Below are positions 54,242 to 64,000 of a DNA stretch of 64,000 nucleotides, piece by piece. Within the stretch, counting starts at the first letter, position 1; every line of letters starts with the position of its first letter. A model generated the notes under the pieces. It saw nothing but the letters and a program-made list of their open reading frames with translations, had not been told where the DNA came from and searched no databases. The stretch is from Cercophora sp. LCS_1 (lineage: Eukaryota; Ascomycota; Sordariomycetes; Sordariales; Lasiosphaeriaceae): the NCBI GenBank assembly GCA_036250225.1, contig JAPZLL010000039.1, positions 124,001 to 188,000 of the forward strand, in the 5' to 3' direction. Position numbers and translations under genes: made by a program.

Positions 54242-57200
54242 TCACCGAATCTCTAATTGCTCTACCTTGGGGTACTCCTCAACGTCTTCCAGCCGCTCAA
54301 TCTCCGCCGAATGGATATGCGGCAGCCGCACAACGCCCGCATACTCGAAAAATACCGGGCTTACATCCTCTTCGTTTATCTGCTTCTTCCGAAGCAAGCA
54401 GACCTCGGGCGAGCCCCCAATCAATGCAGCCACCATGCCCTCCTCAGCAACACCAACCTCGGGTATGACTTGCAAACCACCTCCTCTCCGTGAAGAACAC
54501 AGTGCAATGCATGTGAAGCGCCGCTTCGATCCACTCGCAGACCTCAAAGTCAAACTTAGGGTCGTCCTTTGAGCGGTCCTCCCATCTACTGACGTCCTCT
54601 TGCAAAGCTTCTTTAGCCTTTCTGAGTTCAACTGTCCCAATTTTTTCGCCCCATTCATACGACACTGCTTCGTAGACGGGCTGCTCTCCCTCTCTGAAGT
54701 TGACCTCGAAAAGGTCGAATCGGATTAGTTCGTTCCCTTTTCCGGGATAGAGGCTCAAAAGACGGATATTGTCTCGAAGATTTTTGTATTTGAGGCCACT
54801 AAACCTAGCTTCCTCCGTCTCCCTTTTGATCTGAGTGGCGTGGGATGATAGTTTGACAATCTCCTCTTGGCCGGCTGTCGTGGCTTTGGTAAGCGCCACT
54901 CCCATATCCATGTCTTCGACAGTCGCGCCGTTTTCGAGGAGTAGTTTGACGACGGCGCTGTGCCCATCCAAACATGCCAGATACAGTGGGCCTTCCCGTC
55001 GGCTGCACGGTAGTTTGCGTCGGCGCCGAAGCTGATGAGATCCTCCACGATCGCCTCTTGTCCAGTCAAGGCGGCAAGGCATAATGGCGATCTTCCGCCC
55101 TCCTCGCCTGGAAGGACCCTGGCACCTCTCTCGAGCAGAACCCTGACTGTTGACGCGCGTCCTCTTGCGGCTGCTGACATGAGCGGCGTGACTCCCTTGA
55201 TAGAGCATGATTCAATGTCAGCTCCATGGTCGATCAGCGCAAGTACGGCCGCGTCGTGGCCACGGTTAGCGGCATGCCATAGCGCTGTCGTTTTGTCGTC
55301 ATCTGCGGCCGTGGCGTCTGCTCTATGCTCAAGTAGAACTTGGACCGTGTCTGAGTTGTCGAACTCCGCTGCTGTCATGAGGGCCGTCTAGCCGACCTTA
55401 CTTCGACTTTCAATATTAGCGCCCCTTTCCAGCAGGATTCTGCTTGAAGCTGCCGAGTCTGAGTCTGAAACAGCTGCGACAAGAAGGGCCGTGAATCCGA
55501 GACGATTAGGTGCTTCTAGAGTAGCTCCTTGGTCAAACAGAAGCTCTACCATGTCGGTCGCACCACCGGCGACTGCATAGTGGAGTGGTGTTTGACCTTT
55601 CCTGTTTGCCCAGTTGACGTCAGCTCCAATACGGAGCAGCCGACGAGCAAGGAGAATTTTGTTGCGAAATGCAGCCCGCAAAAGTTGACCGCCTAGTTGG
55701 TCTTCCTCTGTCTCATCATCATCCTCACCGTCACTCTCATCTTCACTTTCGTCTTCTCCCTCGTCAGTGCCACCTTCGGGGTCATCGTCGTCCTCAATGC
55801 CATCCTCTGCGTCATCCTCTGTATCATGACTCCTAGAATCGGTATGTTGACCGCCACTTCTAGCGTCGTCTGCGTCAGCAGTTCCCCGGACGAACTCCCA
55901 ACCGTCTTTACTGGCATCTTTGTGAGTCGCACCGCCGGGAGTGTGCCAGTATGGTCAGCGTGAGACGTGAGCGCGTTGGGCGGTTGGCCGGCCTCCTGGA
56001 AGAGTTTGAGAATGCCCTCTGGGCCCCTGTATGCAGCAATCGACGGCGGGGTTTCGCCAAAGTGGTCCGGATCGTCAGGACGGGTGCCTCGCTGGAGTAA
56101 GGCTGCGGCGATGTCTTCCTGGCCGTACCAAGCCCCCCGCCAGAGCGCTGTGTGACCTCGCTCATCCTTGCAGTTCACGTCCGCACCCTGATCCATTAGA
56201 AACCCAGCCATTACAGCGTTACCACTTTCGACAGCGAGGAGGAGAGCTGTGAAGCCACTTGCGTCCGCCCAGTTGATATCGACACCCATGGCAAGCTATC
56301 GCATGGCCTCCTTCACTAGCCCTTTTTGCGCCGCAGATAGAAAAAGAGCTCTGCTCTATTGAATACCGCCGCTCAGGATGGGATCCTTGCACCACATGAC
56401 AATGGAATGACACACTCCGTTCCTCTCCGCCAATTCCAGAGGAGTCTCCCCGAGCTGGTTCTTCGCGTGTCGATCTGCACCGCGAGAAACAAGCAGAAGA
56501 GCGATTGGGTCGTTCCTTTGGTCGACGGCCTTGTGCAACGGAGTGTCAGCGTATTCATCTGGGATGCATCAAAAGCCCGACTTTCCACAGCCCAGAACAG
56601 CGGCGTCCTCCCATAGCTGTCCGTTTCGTCTATAGGAGCTCCGGGCACCAGTAACTGACAGATGGCATCAATTCTACCATGGATTTCACCACCACTCCGG
56701 ACTGCCAAGTGTAATGCCGTCATGCCATATTCATTCTTGGCGCAGATATTTGCGCCTGCTTCGATCAGAAGCTGTACCATCTTTGGGTTCCTGCAGTTGG
56801 CCGCTTCGGTCAGGAGTGTTTTCCCCAATGTGGACGTTGCTTCGATGTCAGCACCAGCTCGAAGTAGGACCTTGATCGTATCGACGTCCCCAGAAACCAC
56901 GACCTGGCAAAGAATGTCGGGATCCACGCTGGCACCGTTCTGGATCAACAAATCAACCATCTCAGCGCCCTTCCTGTCTTCCACGGCGATTTGCAGGGGA
57001 GTTCCTTGCCAAATTTCGTCGTTAAGGTTGATTTGGCTCCCACCGCGCTTCAGGGTGCATTTCACAATGTTGTAATTGCCATTTGTGACGGCTTTCCCAA
57101 TAAACGAGTTTGCCGTAGGGGAATATTTCCGGGTCAAGGCGACTCCCAGCTCGGGGTGGGTGAGCAACTCGACTAGCTCCTCCTCCTTCGGAGGTGTGAT

Positions 57201-57300
57201 GAAGGTGTCGGGAGCATTGCTGAGAGCATCGTCCACGTTGAAATCCGGTTTTTCGATGTCGATTCCTTCTCCTTCAACTTAATTCTTAGCTCCATTTCAG
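54242..57300 (-). pseudogene. Ankyrin-repeat protein relic
   Basis: Many ankyrin repeats can be read in order across several frames (GADIEATSTLGKTLLTEAAN, NEYGMTALHLAVRSGG, YADTPLHKAVDQRNDPIALL, GVDINWADASGFTALLLAVE, GADVNWANRKGQTPLHYAVA, HADHTG region, GPLYLACLDGHSAVVKLLLE). An acidic D/E-rich linker lies at about 55700-55900. Damage: frameshift near 56555; TAG before SRALFLSAAQKGLV near 56360 and TAG before LAMGVDINW near 56300; frameshift near 55930; TAG at about 55390 in KVG-TAG-TALM, where GQTALM is expected; frameshift near 54985; frame change near 54490. The first frame has no ATG before VDDALSNAPD. Near the end, YEAVSYEWG resembles the first HET motif, but the other HET motifs are absent, so a HET link is weak. 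The last readable part ends at 54242 (EDVEEYPKVEQLEIR). Confidence 0.75.
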
Positions 57301-58165
57301 TGGTAGGTCGCAGTCGCTCAACGTTGGGGTGGCATTACAAGTTGCGAACTTGTTTCAGACGCGGGGTCGTTGAAAAATTGGCGGTCATGGATTGGACCGA
57401 GTGTTTGCAAGAAAGTTCAAGTTGGCGCAGATGAGGTTTGCGCAAAGCTCGGTGTTCCTGTCACATTTGGCGCTGGGCAGTTGCTGCCTGGAGTGGATGC
57501 TTTGCTCACTCAAACTTTGCGCACAAGTCTTAGTCATCACTGTCGGTGTCCGGACCGTCTCGTCAGTTACAAAAAGTCACTGTCAGCGGATGACATAGTT
57601 TATACAACAGTGGGTCTAATTCAGAACTACACAGTGCAGTATGTAAGATTTCGAAAGGCCGCTATTCTCTGCAGTGGGGGGAGGTGCTGAGATTTGCATG
57701 CAGCAACGCAGAAGATATGCCATTTTTGAGGTCAGAGTCTCGCAACTGCCCATGGGGTATCCTCGCTCCTTCCCAAATCGGCACTTCATTGCGCGTCCCT
57801 CTTCTGGGTGTCCTCACGTCTCCCGTCAAGGACAACCTTCAGCATTGTGCTTCCAATTCACATTTTGAAAACGGTCGATCGACCGTGAAGGTCTTCTGCT
57901 CGAGGCGCAGGCAACGGAGATGCTATCACTAGATCGAGTAGTTCGGATACTGGTGAGTTGTGAATCGGTTCCATTTCAGCGATGAACCCCTCACAGCGGT
58001 GTCGCAGTGTCACCCACCCACCATCGGCTAACGTAGCGCAGCGGCACGGAAACCATTTAACCGCGCCCTTCCCGCGTCATCGTCTACCTACGCTCACAGA
58101 CATAAAAGCCTTATCTCACCGCTTCTTCCACATATTCTTTCACGGCGAACCTTGCAACGCTCACC
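57301..58165. other. Intergenic region without recognised gene
   Basis: 865 bases with no supported gene. The right end is the promoter of the secreted-protein gene. Confidence 0.45.
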
Positions 58166-59896
58166 ATGAAACTAAAGCGCACACCTTTACTGCTCACAGC
58201 AGCTCTCCTCCAAACCGCCACACCGAATCCCATCCAGCCCTCACCCTCGCGCGCCGAGGAGAATGCCTTCCAGATCTTCAACTCGATCCACTCAGCCATG
58301 CGCCAATGGGGTTCCTCCCTCAACCACAACGGCATGGCCTTCATCCCAGCTACCATTCCACGCGGCACCCTCTTTTACCACGGTAGTCCCTTTAACTCAA
58401 CGCCAGCGGCACCGGAATGGCTTGCCTTTGAGATGGAACACGCCGAAAACTTTGCGCGCGCACGACCATACCGGGTCCTGCCGCCGCGGCCACCTCCATC
58501 TGACAAGCCCGAACATCAAAAACCTCTTGGCTCTCCGCGGCCGCCCGACAACGCGACGATAAGGGGATACCTGCATACGTTCCGAACTACCCGCGAACTG
58601 TCGCTTCTCTATGTCGACGGCACGTCAGCAGGGAAAACAAGGATGGGGACGATGGACAGCCAGGATTTTGTGTTGCGGCTGCTTGACCCAGCGGATGGAC
58701 CTAACCCGTGGGATGATTATCTACGGGCGAGGGAGTTGTGTGGGATTCTGACACAGTGGGGATACGACGGGGTGATTCGGATGGAAATCGGGTTCGAGGT
58801 GATCTTTTGCAAGGACTTTGCTGGCGGTGGCCTGGAGACGATCAGCATCGTTAGGAGTCCGGGGCTGGCCGGGAAGGAGTGGCCTGACATCAAAGAGATC
58901 AAAGGGCTGACCTGGCAATGGGCACGGGGAGCCGGGGAGCGCTATGATCGGATTGGCGGCGGGAGGGCAGTCTTGGACTTCTCGAGGATGGTGAGCGCGT
59001 TGTGGTATCCTGTCAATTCGACGAACCCGGATCTGGGAAAGGGGAAGGAGGTCTTCCCGAGGTTGACGGAGGCGAGCCATGAGGGGAGGGTGGCGATTAG
59101 AAGCAGGGTTGAGGAGGTAGCAGGGCAGGGAGGAGGTGTAAAAGTTGACTGGCAGAGTGTGGTGGATATGGTCGTGACGAGGTATGAGAAGAGGCTGGCG
59201 TATATGGTGTCTAAGAAGATCGGGCCGGTTGGATTCGCCAAGGAAGTGGTAGCTGCTACGTTGTCTTATGTGGAATACCCGCCGGCACCAGGGGATGTGA
59301 CGTTTGGGATGAGTGAGGAGAAGGAGGGACAGGCGCGCGCGCGGTGTGCTGCCCAGTATCTGCTTCCAGTTGAGGGGCAGCGGGGAGCATGGACTCAAGA
59401 GGATGAGATGGTGTACTTGGTCGTCTCCCGGGTAAAAAAGGCGATATGTGACGCCCTCTTTGATGCCCGGATGATTCTCGAGCAGGCTCAACCGGGCCTC
59501 GCCTGGGTGCTGGCGGCCGGGGAAGGCCGCATCCCAGAGAGCGCGAGGATGGTCGCCGCCTTTCAGCAAGGAAAGGCGATTGTGGCCGAGTTGGCGTCGG
59601 AACTGCGTTGGACAACGTGGAAGAAATGCCGGGGCTGCGACCCCAGTGAGATCTGTTTTGTGGCCATGTGGCCCTTTGGGAGGAGGTTGGACCACGACTC
59701 GCCGAGTTGTGTCAGCGAACAAGTGTTCGAGGGCGAGGAGTTCTGGAAAGATCACTACTGGGATGACTTCTTTCTTACTGGGGCCAAGTTAGTCGCCCCG
59801 GTCAACAGCCCCGGAGCATGTGGCAGGTCCCTGGGAAAGACTTCATCCCAACTCGTATGCACCCCACCAACACCGCCCATATCATTGGAACAATAG
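58166..59896 (+). CDS. Secreted protein of unknown function, 576 residues
   Basis: Single long frame starting MKLKRTPLLLTAALLQTATP, a likely signal peptide. Conserved-looking blocks: IPRGTLFYHGSPF, EWLAFEMEHAENFARARP, YLHTFRTTRELSLLYVDGTS, LCGILTQWGYDGVIRMEIGF and EVIFCKDF. The gene resembles an uncharacterised fungal secreted family. The C-terminus after HYWDDFFL (about residue 538) becomes low-complexity and Pro/Ser rich, so an unspliced final intron there cannot be excluded. No catalytic signature was recognised. The next gene, on the same strand, starts 183 bases after the stop. Confidence 0.75.
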   Translation: MKLKRTPLLLTAALLQTATPNPIQPSPSRAEENAFQIFNSIHSAMRQWGSSLNHNGMAFIPATIPRGTLFYHGSPFNSTPAAPEWLAFEMEHAENFARARPYRVLPPRPPPSDKPEHQKPLGSPRPPDNATIRGYLHTFRTTRELSLLYVDGTSAGKTRMGTMDSQDFVLRLLDPADGPNPWDDYLRARELCGILTQWGYDGVIRMEIGFEVIFCKDFAGGGLETISIVRSPGLAGKEWPDIKEIKGLTWQWARGAGERYDRIGGGRAVLDFSRMVSALWYPVNSTNPDLGKGKEVFPRLTEASHEGRVAIRSRVEEVAGQGGGVKVDWQSVVDMVVTRYEKRLAYMVSKKIGPVGFAKEVVAATLSYVEYPPAPGDVTFGMSEEKEGQARARCAAQYLLPVEGQRGAWTQEDEMVYLVVSRVKKAICDALFDARMILEQAQPGLAWVLAAGEGRIPESARMVAAFQQGKAIVAELASELRWTTWKKCRGCDPSEICFVAMWPFGRRLDHDSPSCVSEQVFEGEEFWKDHYWDDFFLTGAKLVAPVNSPGACGRSLGKTSSQLVCTPPTPPISLEQ

Positions 59897-60079
59897 CAAG
59901 ATTCTCTCGCCCGTTCACCTGGAATCCACAATGGGAATTGCAAAGCAAGGTGGGATCAGGTGGTCTTCCGGGCAGCATTTTTTTGCCATGTTTATAATTT
60001 GCGACGCGTTTCTTCCTCTCTTCTTTCCTCACTCAACAACAACACCCCTCGAGTACTCCCACACCCATACCAATCCATC

Positions 60080-60847
60080 ATGGCCGATTTCGACGCGGTT
60101 CCGACGCTTGGTGATGCGCCGTTGCCCACTTTCAACCCAGGCAGCTACGAGGGTCAAATCTGGACGTCGAACAACATCCCACCTCTCATTGGGGCAACCG
60201 TCAACCGCGACATGGGACCACTCCCGGTCGAGCTCACCAAGCACAACGAGATCAAGAAGTTCCGTACCAGGCAGTATTGGACTGCAGTCGTCGGAGCGCG
60301 CGATAACCTTATCCCCCAGCACATTGACCGGGGCCAGCTGATCGCCAACTTGTCGATGAGCCCCGCCACCAACGCAAGATATCCGCACACTCACCTTTGG
60401 TGGAGGCGGAATGATGGAAATGTGGCAACAGGTGTAGGCAAGCCGCGCAAATTGGTACGGCCAGTTGCCGAATGGGCAGGTGGACGGAGGAATTGGTTTG
60501 ATGGCCCGGTGGCTGATATACCACCGATTCTCCCGCAACAAATTGACCTGTGGACCATGTTTATCATGGGGTCAACAGTTGGTAAAGGCGACCGTGGGGT
60601 GGTCGTCCACTTTGCGTTGAGCCAACGACTTAGGCAATGGATGCAAAAAGCCAAACTCCAGGTATTTGTTCCGGCAATCAACATCCCTCTCTTGACGGAG
60701 AGCGACGCTTGGTTCTGGTGCCACCACGTCACGACGTTGTACCTGCCACGAGAGGATGGGGTTGCTACCCGACACGGTCCACAGATAAGGTGGTTAGAGA
60801 CGGAGGAGCGCTCGGGAGGGGGTCACTGGGCACAAGATGCATTTTGA
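60080..60847 (+). CDS. Orphan protein, founder of a local tandem family
   Basis: 255 residues started at MADFDAVPTLGDAPLPTFNP; the frame is open further upstream, but that ATG has the better context. No signal peptide, membrane segment or known domain. Distinctive blocks are NARYPHTHLWWRRNDG, GVGKPRKLVRPVAEW, IDLWTMFIMGSTVG and LRQWMQKAKLQVFVPAINIP. Two decayed relatives lie directly downstream (61 and 62 kb) and share these blocks, showing local tandem duplication. The function is unknown. Confidence 0.65.
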   Translation: MADFDAVPTLGDAPLPTFNPGSYEGQIWTSNNIPPLIGATVNRDMGPLPVELTKHNEIKKFRTRQYWTAVVGARDNLIPQHIDRGQLIANLSMSPATNARYPHTHLWWRRNDGNVATGVGKPRKLVRPVAEWAGGRRNWFDGPVADIPPILPQQIDLWTMFIMGSTVGKGDRGVVVHFALSQRLRQWMQKAKLQVFVPAINIPLLTESDAWFWCHHVTTLYLPREDGVATRHGPQIRWLETEERSGGGHWAQDAF

Positions 60848-60939
60848 GTGAAGTTTAGCCATTTTCTAGTCAGTTTTTATACAATTGACGGCGTTTTAGG
60901 TGTTCTCTAGTTTTTTTTTTAGCAATTGAATGATTTGGT

Positions 60940-61260
60940 TTCCAGGTAAAATGCTCCATAAAAGGGTGAAACCCGGCGAAGTGGTCGCTGGTGATGGCTC
61001 TACTTGCTTCGCGACGAAAATAGCGCTCTTGACTGGCTTCAGCCAGCTCTTGCGCCAGTGGATGCAGAAGGCCAAATCACAGTAGTTCATCCCAGATATC
61101 AATGTTCCCCTCCTTTAGAGCAGCGATGCTCGGTTTTGAAACAACCATGTAAGAACTTTAAGTGGCCTAGATGCCTTCTGGACCAGGAATATGGATGTGG
61201 ATGGGTTTTCCTGGTTTCCCATCGCACGCCTAAATAGGGTACCTATCCTTCTGGTAAGTG
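60940..61260 (+). pseudogene. Decayed tandem copy 1 of the 255-residue orphan
   Basis: Only the C-terminal part remains. LRQWMQKAKSQ is followed by a stop, then FIPDINVPLL, another stop, and SSDARFWNNHV. These match LRQWMQKAKLQVFVPAINIP and LLTESDAWFWCHHV of the intact gene. The upstream half is missing. Confidence 0.75.
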
Positions 61261-61431
61261 GTTAACTACCCGCCGCATTTCCCATTGTGTTTGTGTTCGT
61301 GGGTGCAGAAGTCGTATGTCGTGACCACTCGGTGTTTTGGTGTTTTGGTGTGTCAGACCCCACCCCACAAGCGTGCATTACTAACTTGAGGGTTAAAACA
61401 CAAAGTTGAAGGTGGTGATAGCTATAGGTGC

Positions 61432-61455
61432 TGTGTGTGTGTGTGTGTGTGTGTG
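61432..61455 (+). repeat. Microsatellite (TG)12
   Basis: Twelve TG dinucleotides between the two decayed copies of the orphan gene. Confidence 0.9.
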
Positions 61456-61569
61456 TTCGGTCTTCCTGTGACTGCAGGATTGGTCACTTGCTGCAGCCGA
61501 TCAGAAGCCGCCAATCCAGAATCAGTTTGCGTCATGGACTGAGCCTGAGGCAGAGTGCGAGGCCAAGAC

Positions 61570-62150
61570 CAAAAGTTAGCCTTGTTGATCTGTTTTCAGT
61601 GAATCCCATCCCCCAATTTCCCACTATGGTGGGGAACGGTGTGTTTTGCCAGAAGACGGTAGGCCCGACCATAGTTTGGAGCCAGGCGCAACTTCCCAAC
61701 AACAGCCCACAGGCGACCCCTCCCCAGCGTTGACTGGGAGGAACCCATCGACAATCTCGCCATGAGCGCAGCGACGAACACCAGGTTCCCCCACACCCAC
61801 CTTTGGTGGCGGCGCAACAACGATGGGACCGCTACAGGCGTGGGTAAGCCGCGCAAGTTGCTCCTCCCCATTATCGAGTGGGACAAGGACAAGAAGAATT
61901 GGCTTGAGGGACCCGTGGAAGATACCATCCCACCCGCTCACTGGAGCTTTGGACCATGTTCATACTCGGCTCCACCGTGGGCGGCGTTGTTGTGCATTTT
62001 GCGTTCAGCCAGCTGACGAGGCAATGGATCCAAAAAGGGTCGACTCCAGCACATCACTCTAGCCTTGGGGATTCCGTTCCTCGCGCCTAGTGACGTTTAC
62101 TTCTGGAAGTTCCACATTACTACGTGGGAATACCGGGTGTGGCGTACGTC
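61570..62150 (+). pseudogene. Decayed tandem copy 2 of the 255-residue orphan
   Basis: The middle block NLAMSAATNTRFPHTHLWWR and GVGKPRKLLLPIIEW closely match the intact gene, followed by KNWLEGPVEDTIPP. After that the frame changes: VVHFAFSQLTRQWIQKG is readable in another frame. The N-terminal part is scrambled, with stops before the match begins at about 61730. No uninterrupted protein is possible. Confidence 0.75.
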
Positions 62151-63448
62151 TGGTATTACTGGTCGGGGCTGGTAGAAGGGAGGGAGTGCAACGGGGGAAG
62201 GTATTAGGGGGAAAATGGAGGCCGTAGTAGATTTCTTGCAGCAATGAAAAGAAATCAGGTTTTGATAGCCCCAAATATGTACGGCTGTATTGATGCGTTT
62301 TATATGTGATTCTCGACTGCTTCTTCCTCTACTTGTTGGATACGTTTGTTGTGTTTTTGCGTTGTTTGGAAGCAAGCCGACCAAAAAGGCGGCAATGCTG
62401 GTCAGATGACCATGATGTTCTCCGGTGAAGCGATCCTCCTTCGCGACCACTGATCTCTCAAACGTTGAAAATGAAAAGCTCTTCTCAGATCTATCACAGC
62501 GTCAACGTAGAGCCCAAGTCAGACACGGTCAAGCTGCGAATATTGTCTTGGACATGTTGCCGTTGTGCGTGCGTTACCTTACCTCGCTGCCAAGGACTGT
62601 CAATCGACAGATGTATGCGAAGCCAGTATGGTACCAACAGCCATTGCCATAAGAAACCAGCCAGGCTGTCCTTGAACCATCAGCAGTCACATAACCCCGC
62701 GTCAGAGCCCAGCCTGGAGCGTTAGAAGTAGCGGTGATGTAAAAATCCCGTCGCCGCCAATGCACCAGCAGTCCTGTTACTGTGATTAATTCTCTGGCAT
62801 CTTAGATAATCGGGAAGCCGGGGGAATCGTGGGAGCTTACCGGGGCAGTCGTCATTTTGACCTCGAATGCGCAAGCCGGCTTCAGGTTTCGTCTCTCCAA
62901 TAAGAGACCATGGAAATTACCCCCTGTTGTGACCGCACAGAATCGAGGGTAAAATAACTCGCTGTCATTGGAGAATGGTTGTTGTGTGCGACGAATTGTC
63001 GCAGGGCAGCGAAGTGGGTACGGCTTGAAGTTGGGCCGCAAAGAGGGGTAGGAGCAGCTGGATCGTGGCCCTCTGGTTTCTGGCTTCCGAAAAAAAAAAA
63101 GAGCAACAGAGATACCTTGAAGTAAATGAACAGTTGTTCCTGGCCTTTTTTTTGCCTGTGCGATGCGTTTCTTGGATTTTCCGGTCGGCAGTTAGGCTCA
63201 CTCATAGCTCACCATAGCTCAGGAGCGGCTCAGGGCGGCTCAGGGCCACACGCGAAACACGGAAATTGCTGGGGGCAACTTTAAGGTACCCCTAAAATAT
63301 AGGTCTGTTGTTTCACCTCACAGTTGCCCTCACCCACCCCCGGTTACCTACACCACCCTAGCCAGCTCACTTTGCTAAGGCGCTACTCAGGCACTGCTCA
63401 GGAAATGATCAGACAAGTCGCTGTGGCTCTCAAGCACTGCGTCTAGAA
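62151..63448. other. Intergenic region with GCTCA motifs
   Basis: No gene can be supported; minus-strand frames at 62574-63205 lack recognisable features. From 63199 there is a GCTCA-rich stretch like those at the ends of the 8.8 kb element, followed by the promoter of the sacsin-like gene. Confidence 0.4.
63199..63250 (-). repeat. GCTCA array near the window end
   Basis: Five GCTCA motifs within about 50 bases, followed by ACACGCGAAACACGGAAATT. This loosely recalls the CACGAAATTTCC part of the inverted repeat at 30825 and 39605. Two more lie at about 63363-63400. It may be the end of a related element that continues to the right. Confidence 0.4.
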
Positions 63449-64000
63449 ATGGCTTCGTCTCTCTATGAAAAAGTTGGCGCACATCTCCGGTCCACCACGG
63501 CCGCCATCGCCCTTGGCAGCAAACAAAATGACCAGGCTACTTCTGTGCAGGCTGCCGAGGAGCACCTCCTCGAAATACGGCGCGGGTTGGGGTTAGGTCC
63601 GGGTAGCGAAATTGCAGGGGGCGTCGGCCTCGTGGCGAGCATGGAAGCGGCTCTCAAAATGTATGTATGTTGTCAGACTGTCTGGACTGTGAACCCTCAG
63701 CTGAGGTCAGGCTCCCTACTGACGAATTGGCTACCTTACTGCCCATCCCAGAATTGCCGAACAACTCTATCAGAAATCTACCCACTTTCTCCTTGAAATC
63801 TTGCAGAACGCCGACGACAACACCTATAAGGACAGTTTACCTACCTTGGGCATCCACTTCAAGGACCGACGGCTCTGCATCTCGTGCAATGAAGTTGGGT
63901 TTTCCAGGGCCGACATCCAGGCCCTCTGTGGGGTGGGCATGAGCAGCAAGCGCGATGATTCTGATCGCATCGGCGAGAAGGGAATTGGCTTCAAGTCTGT
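63449..64000 (+). CDS. Sacsin/NO VEIN-type GHKL ATPase-domain protein, 5' part only
   Basis: The gene runs off the window. Exon 1 is 63449-63660; a 91-base GTATGT...CCCAG intron follows; exon 2 begins at 63752. After a 70-residue N-terminal lead, the sequence enters a GHKL ATPase fold of the sacsin/NOV class: FLLEILQNADDNTY (N-box with Asn/Asp for Mg-ATP), ISCNEVGFSRADIQALCGVG and MSSKRDDSDRIGEKGIGFKS (G1 box). Large fungal members are usually well over 1000 residues and of unknown function; bacterial and fungal relatives often sit among defence or incompatibility genes. This assignment rests on motifs only. Confidence 0.85.

Noticed and set aside
54444..54760. Calling the ankyrin relic a full HET-domain gene
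   Set aside because: Only a YEAVSYEWG-like block is present; the LWVDALCINQ-type and later HET motifs are absent.
58721..59755. 344-codon minus-strand open frame
   Set aside because: Shadow of the secreted 576-residue protein; Arg/Pro/His-rich with no family features.
62574..63205. Minus-strand two-exon small gene
   Set aside because: Splice options put stops in frame or give unrelated tails, and no signal peptide or domain supports it.

Overview
This window comes from a filamentous ascomycete (Pezizomycotina), most likely a Sordariomycete. Genes are split by short GT-AG introns of about 48-60 bases, often with CTAAC- or CTGAC-like branch points. The content is typical of these fungi: a non-reducing polyketide synthase, a NACHT/TPR NLR protein, HET-domain and ankyrin relics, small secreted proteins, F-box proteins and a Zn2Cys6 regulator. 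Several dead genes carry nonsense codons that would follow from CpA to TpA mutation, as produced by repeat-induced point mutation (RIP).

Bases 1-14255 hold a five-gene secondary-metabolite cluster: cytochrome P450 (+), non-reducing PKS with SAT-KS-MAT-PT-ACP-TE (-), ACMSD-type amidohydrolase/decarboxylase (+), membrane acyltransferase-3 (-) and GT1 glycosyltransferase (+). The genes alternate in strand, giving two divergent promoter regions and two convergent junctions. One convergent junction is so tight that both stop codons share a CTAG palindrome. The gene set suggests an aromatic acid that is decarboxylated, oxidised, glycosylated and acylated. That route is inferred. A tRNA-Cys(GCA) lies just beyond the cluster.

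Bases 14.6-26 kb hold a GC-rich palindromic repeat beside a broken coiled-coil gene, an F-box protein, an NmrA-like reductase and a 1487-residue NLR whose three exons can be rebuilt. Bases 26.2-30.2 kb are a heavily damaged GH55 glucanase gene.

Bases 30825-39605 form the most unusual object: an 8.8 kb segment bounded by 34-base inverted repeats (one mismatch). It carries, in order from the left end, a decayed DUF3435 (tyrosine-recombinase/captain-type) gene reading inward, an HNH-endonuclease gene cut short by one in-frame TAG, and a decayed HET gene. The layout resembles a very small or shrunken Starship-like element. TGAGC/GCTCA-rich arrays lie just inside both ends and recur near 31.1 kb and 63.2 kb.

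Bases 39.8-64 kb mix live genes and relics. Live genes: three small secreted proteins, a double F-box/zinc-ribbon-like protein, a Zn2Cys6 transcription factor, fumarylacetoacetase, a secreted protein of unknown function, a 255-residue orphan and the start of a sacsin/NOV-type ATPase. Relics: an epoxide hydrolase, an ankyrin-repeat gene, and two decayed tandem copies of the orphan. Exon boundaries were set by eye from splice signals and protein continuity; no alignment or expression data were available.
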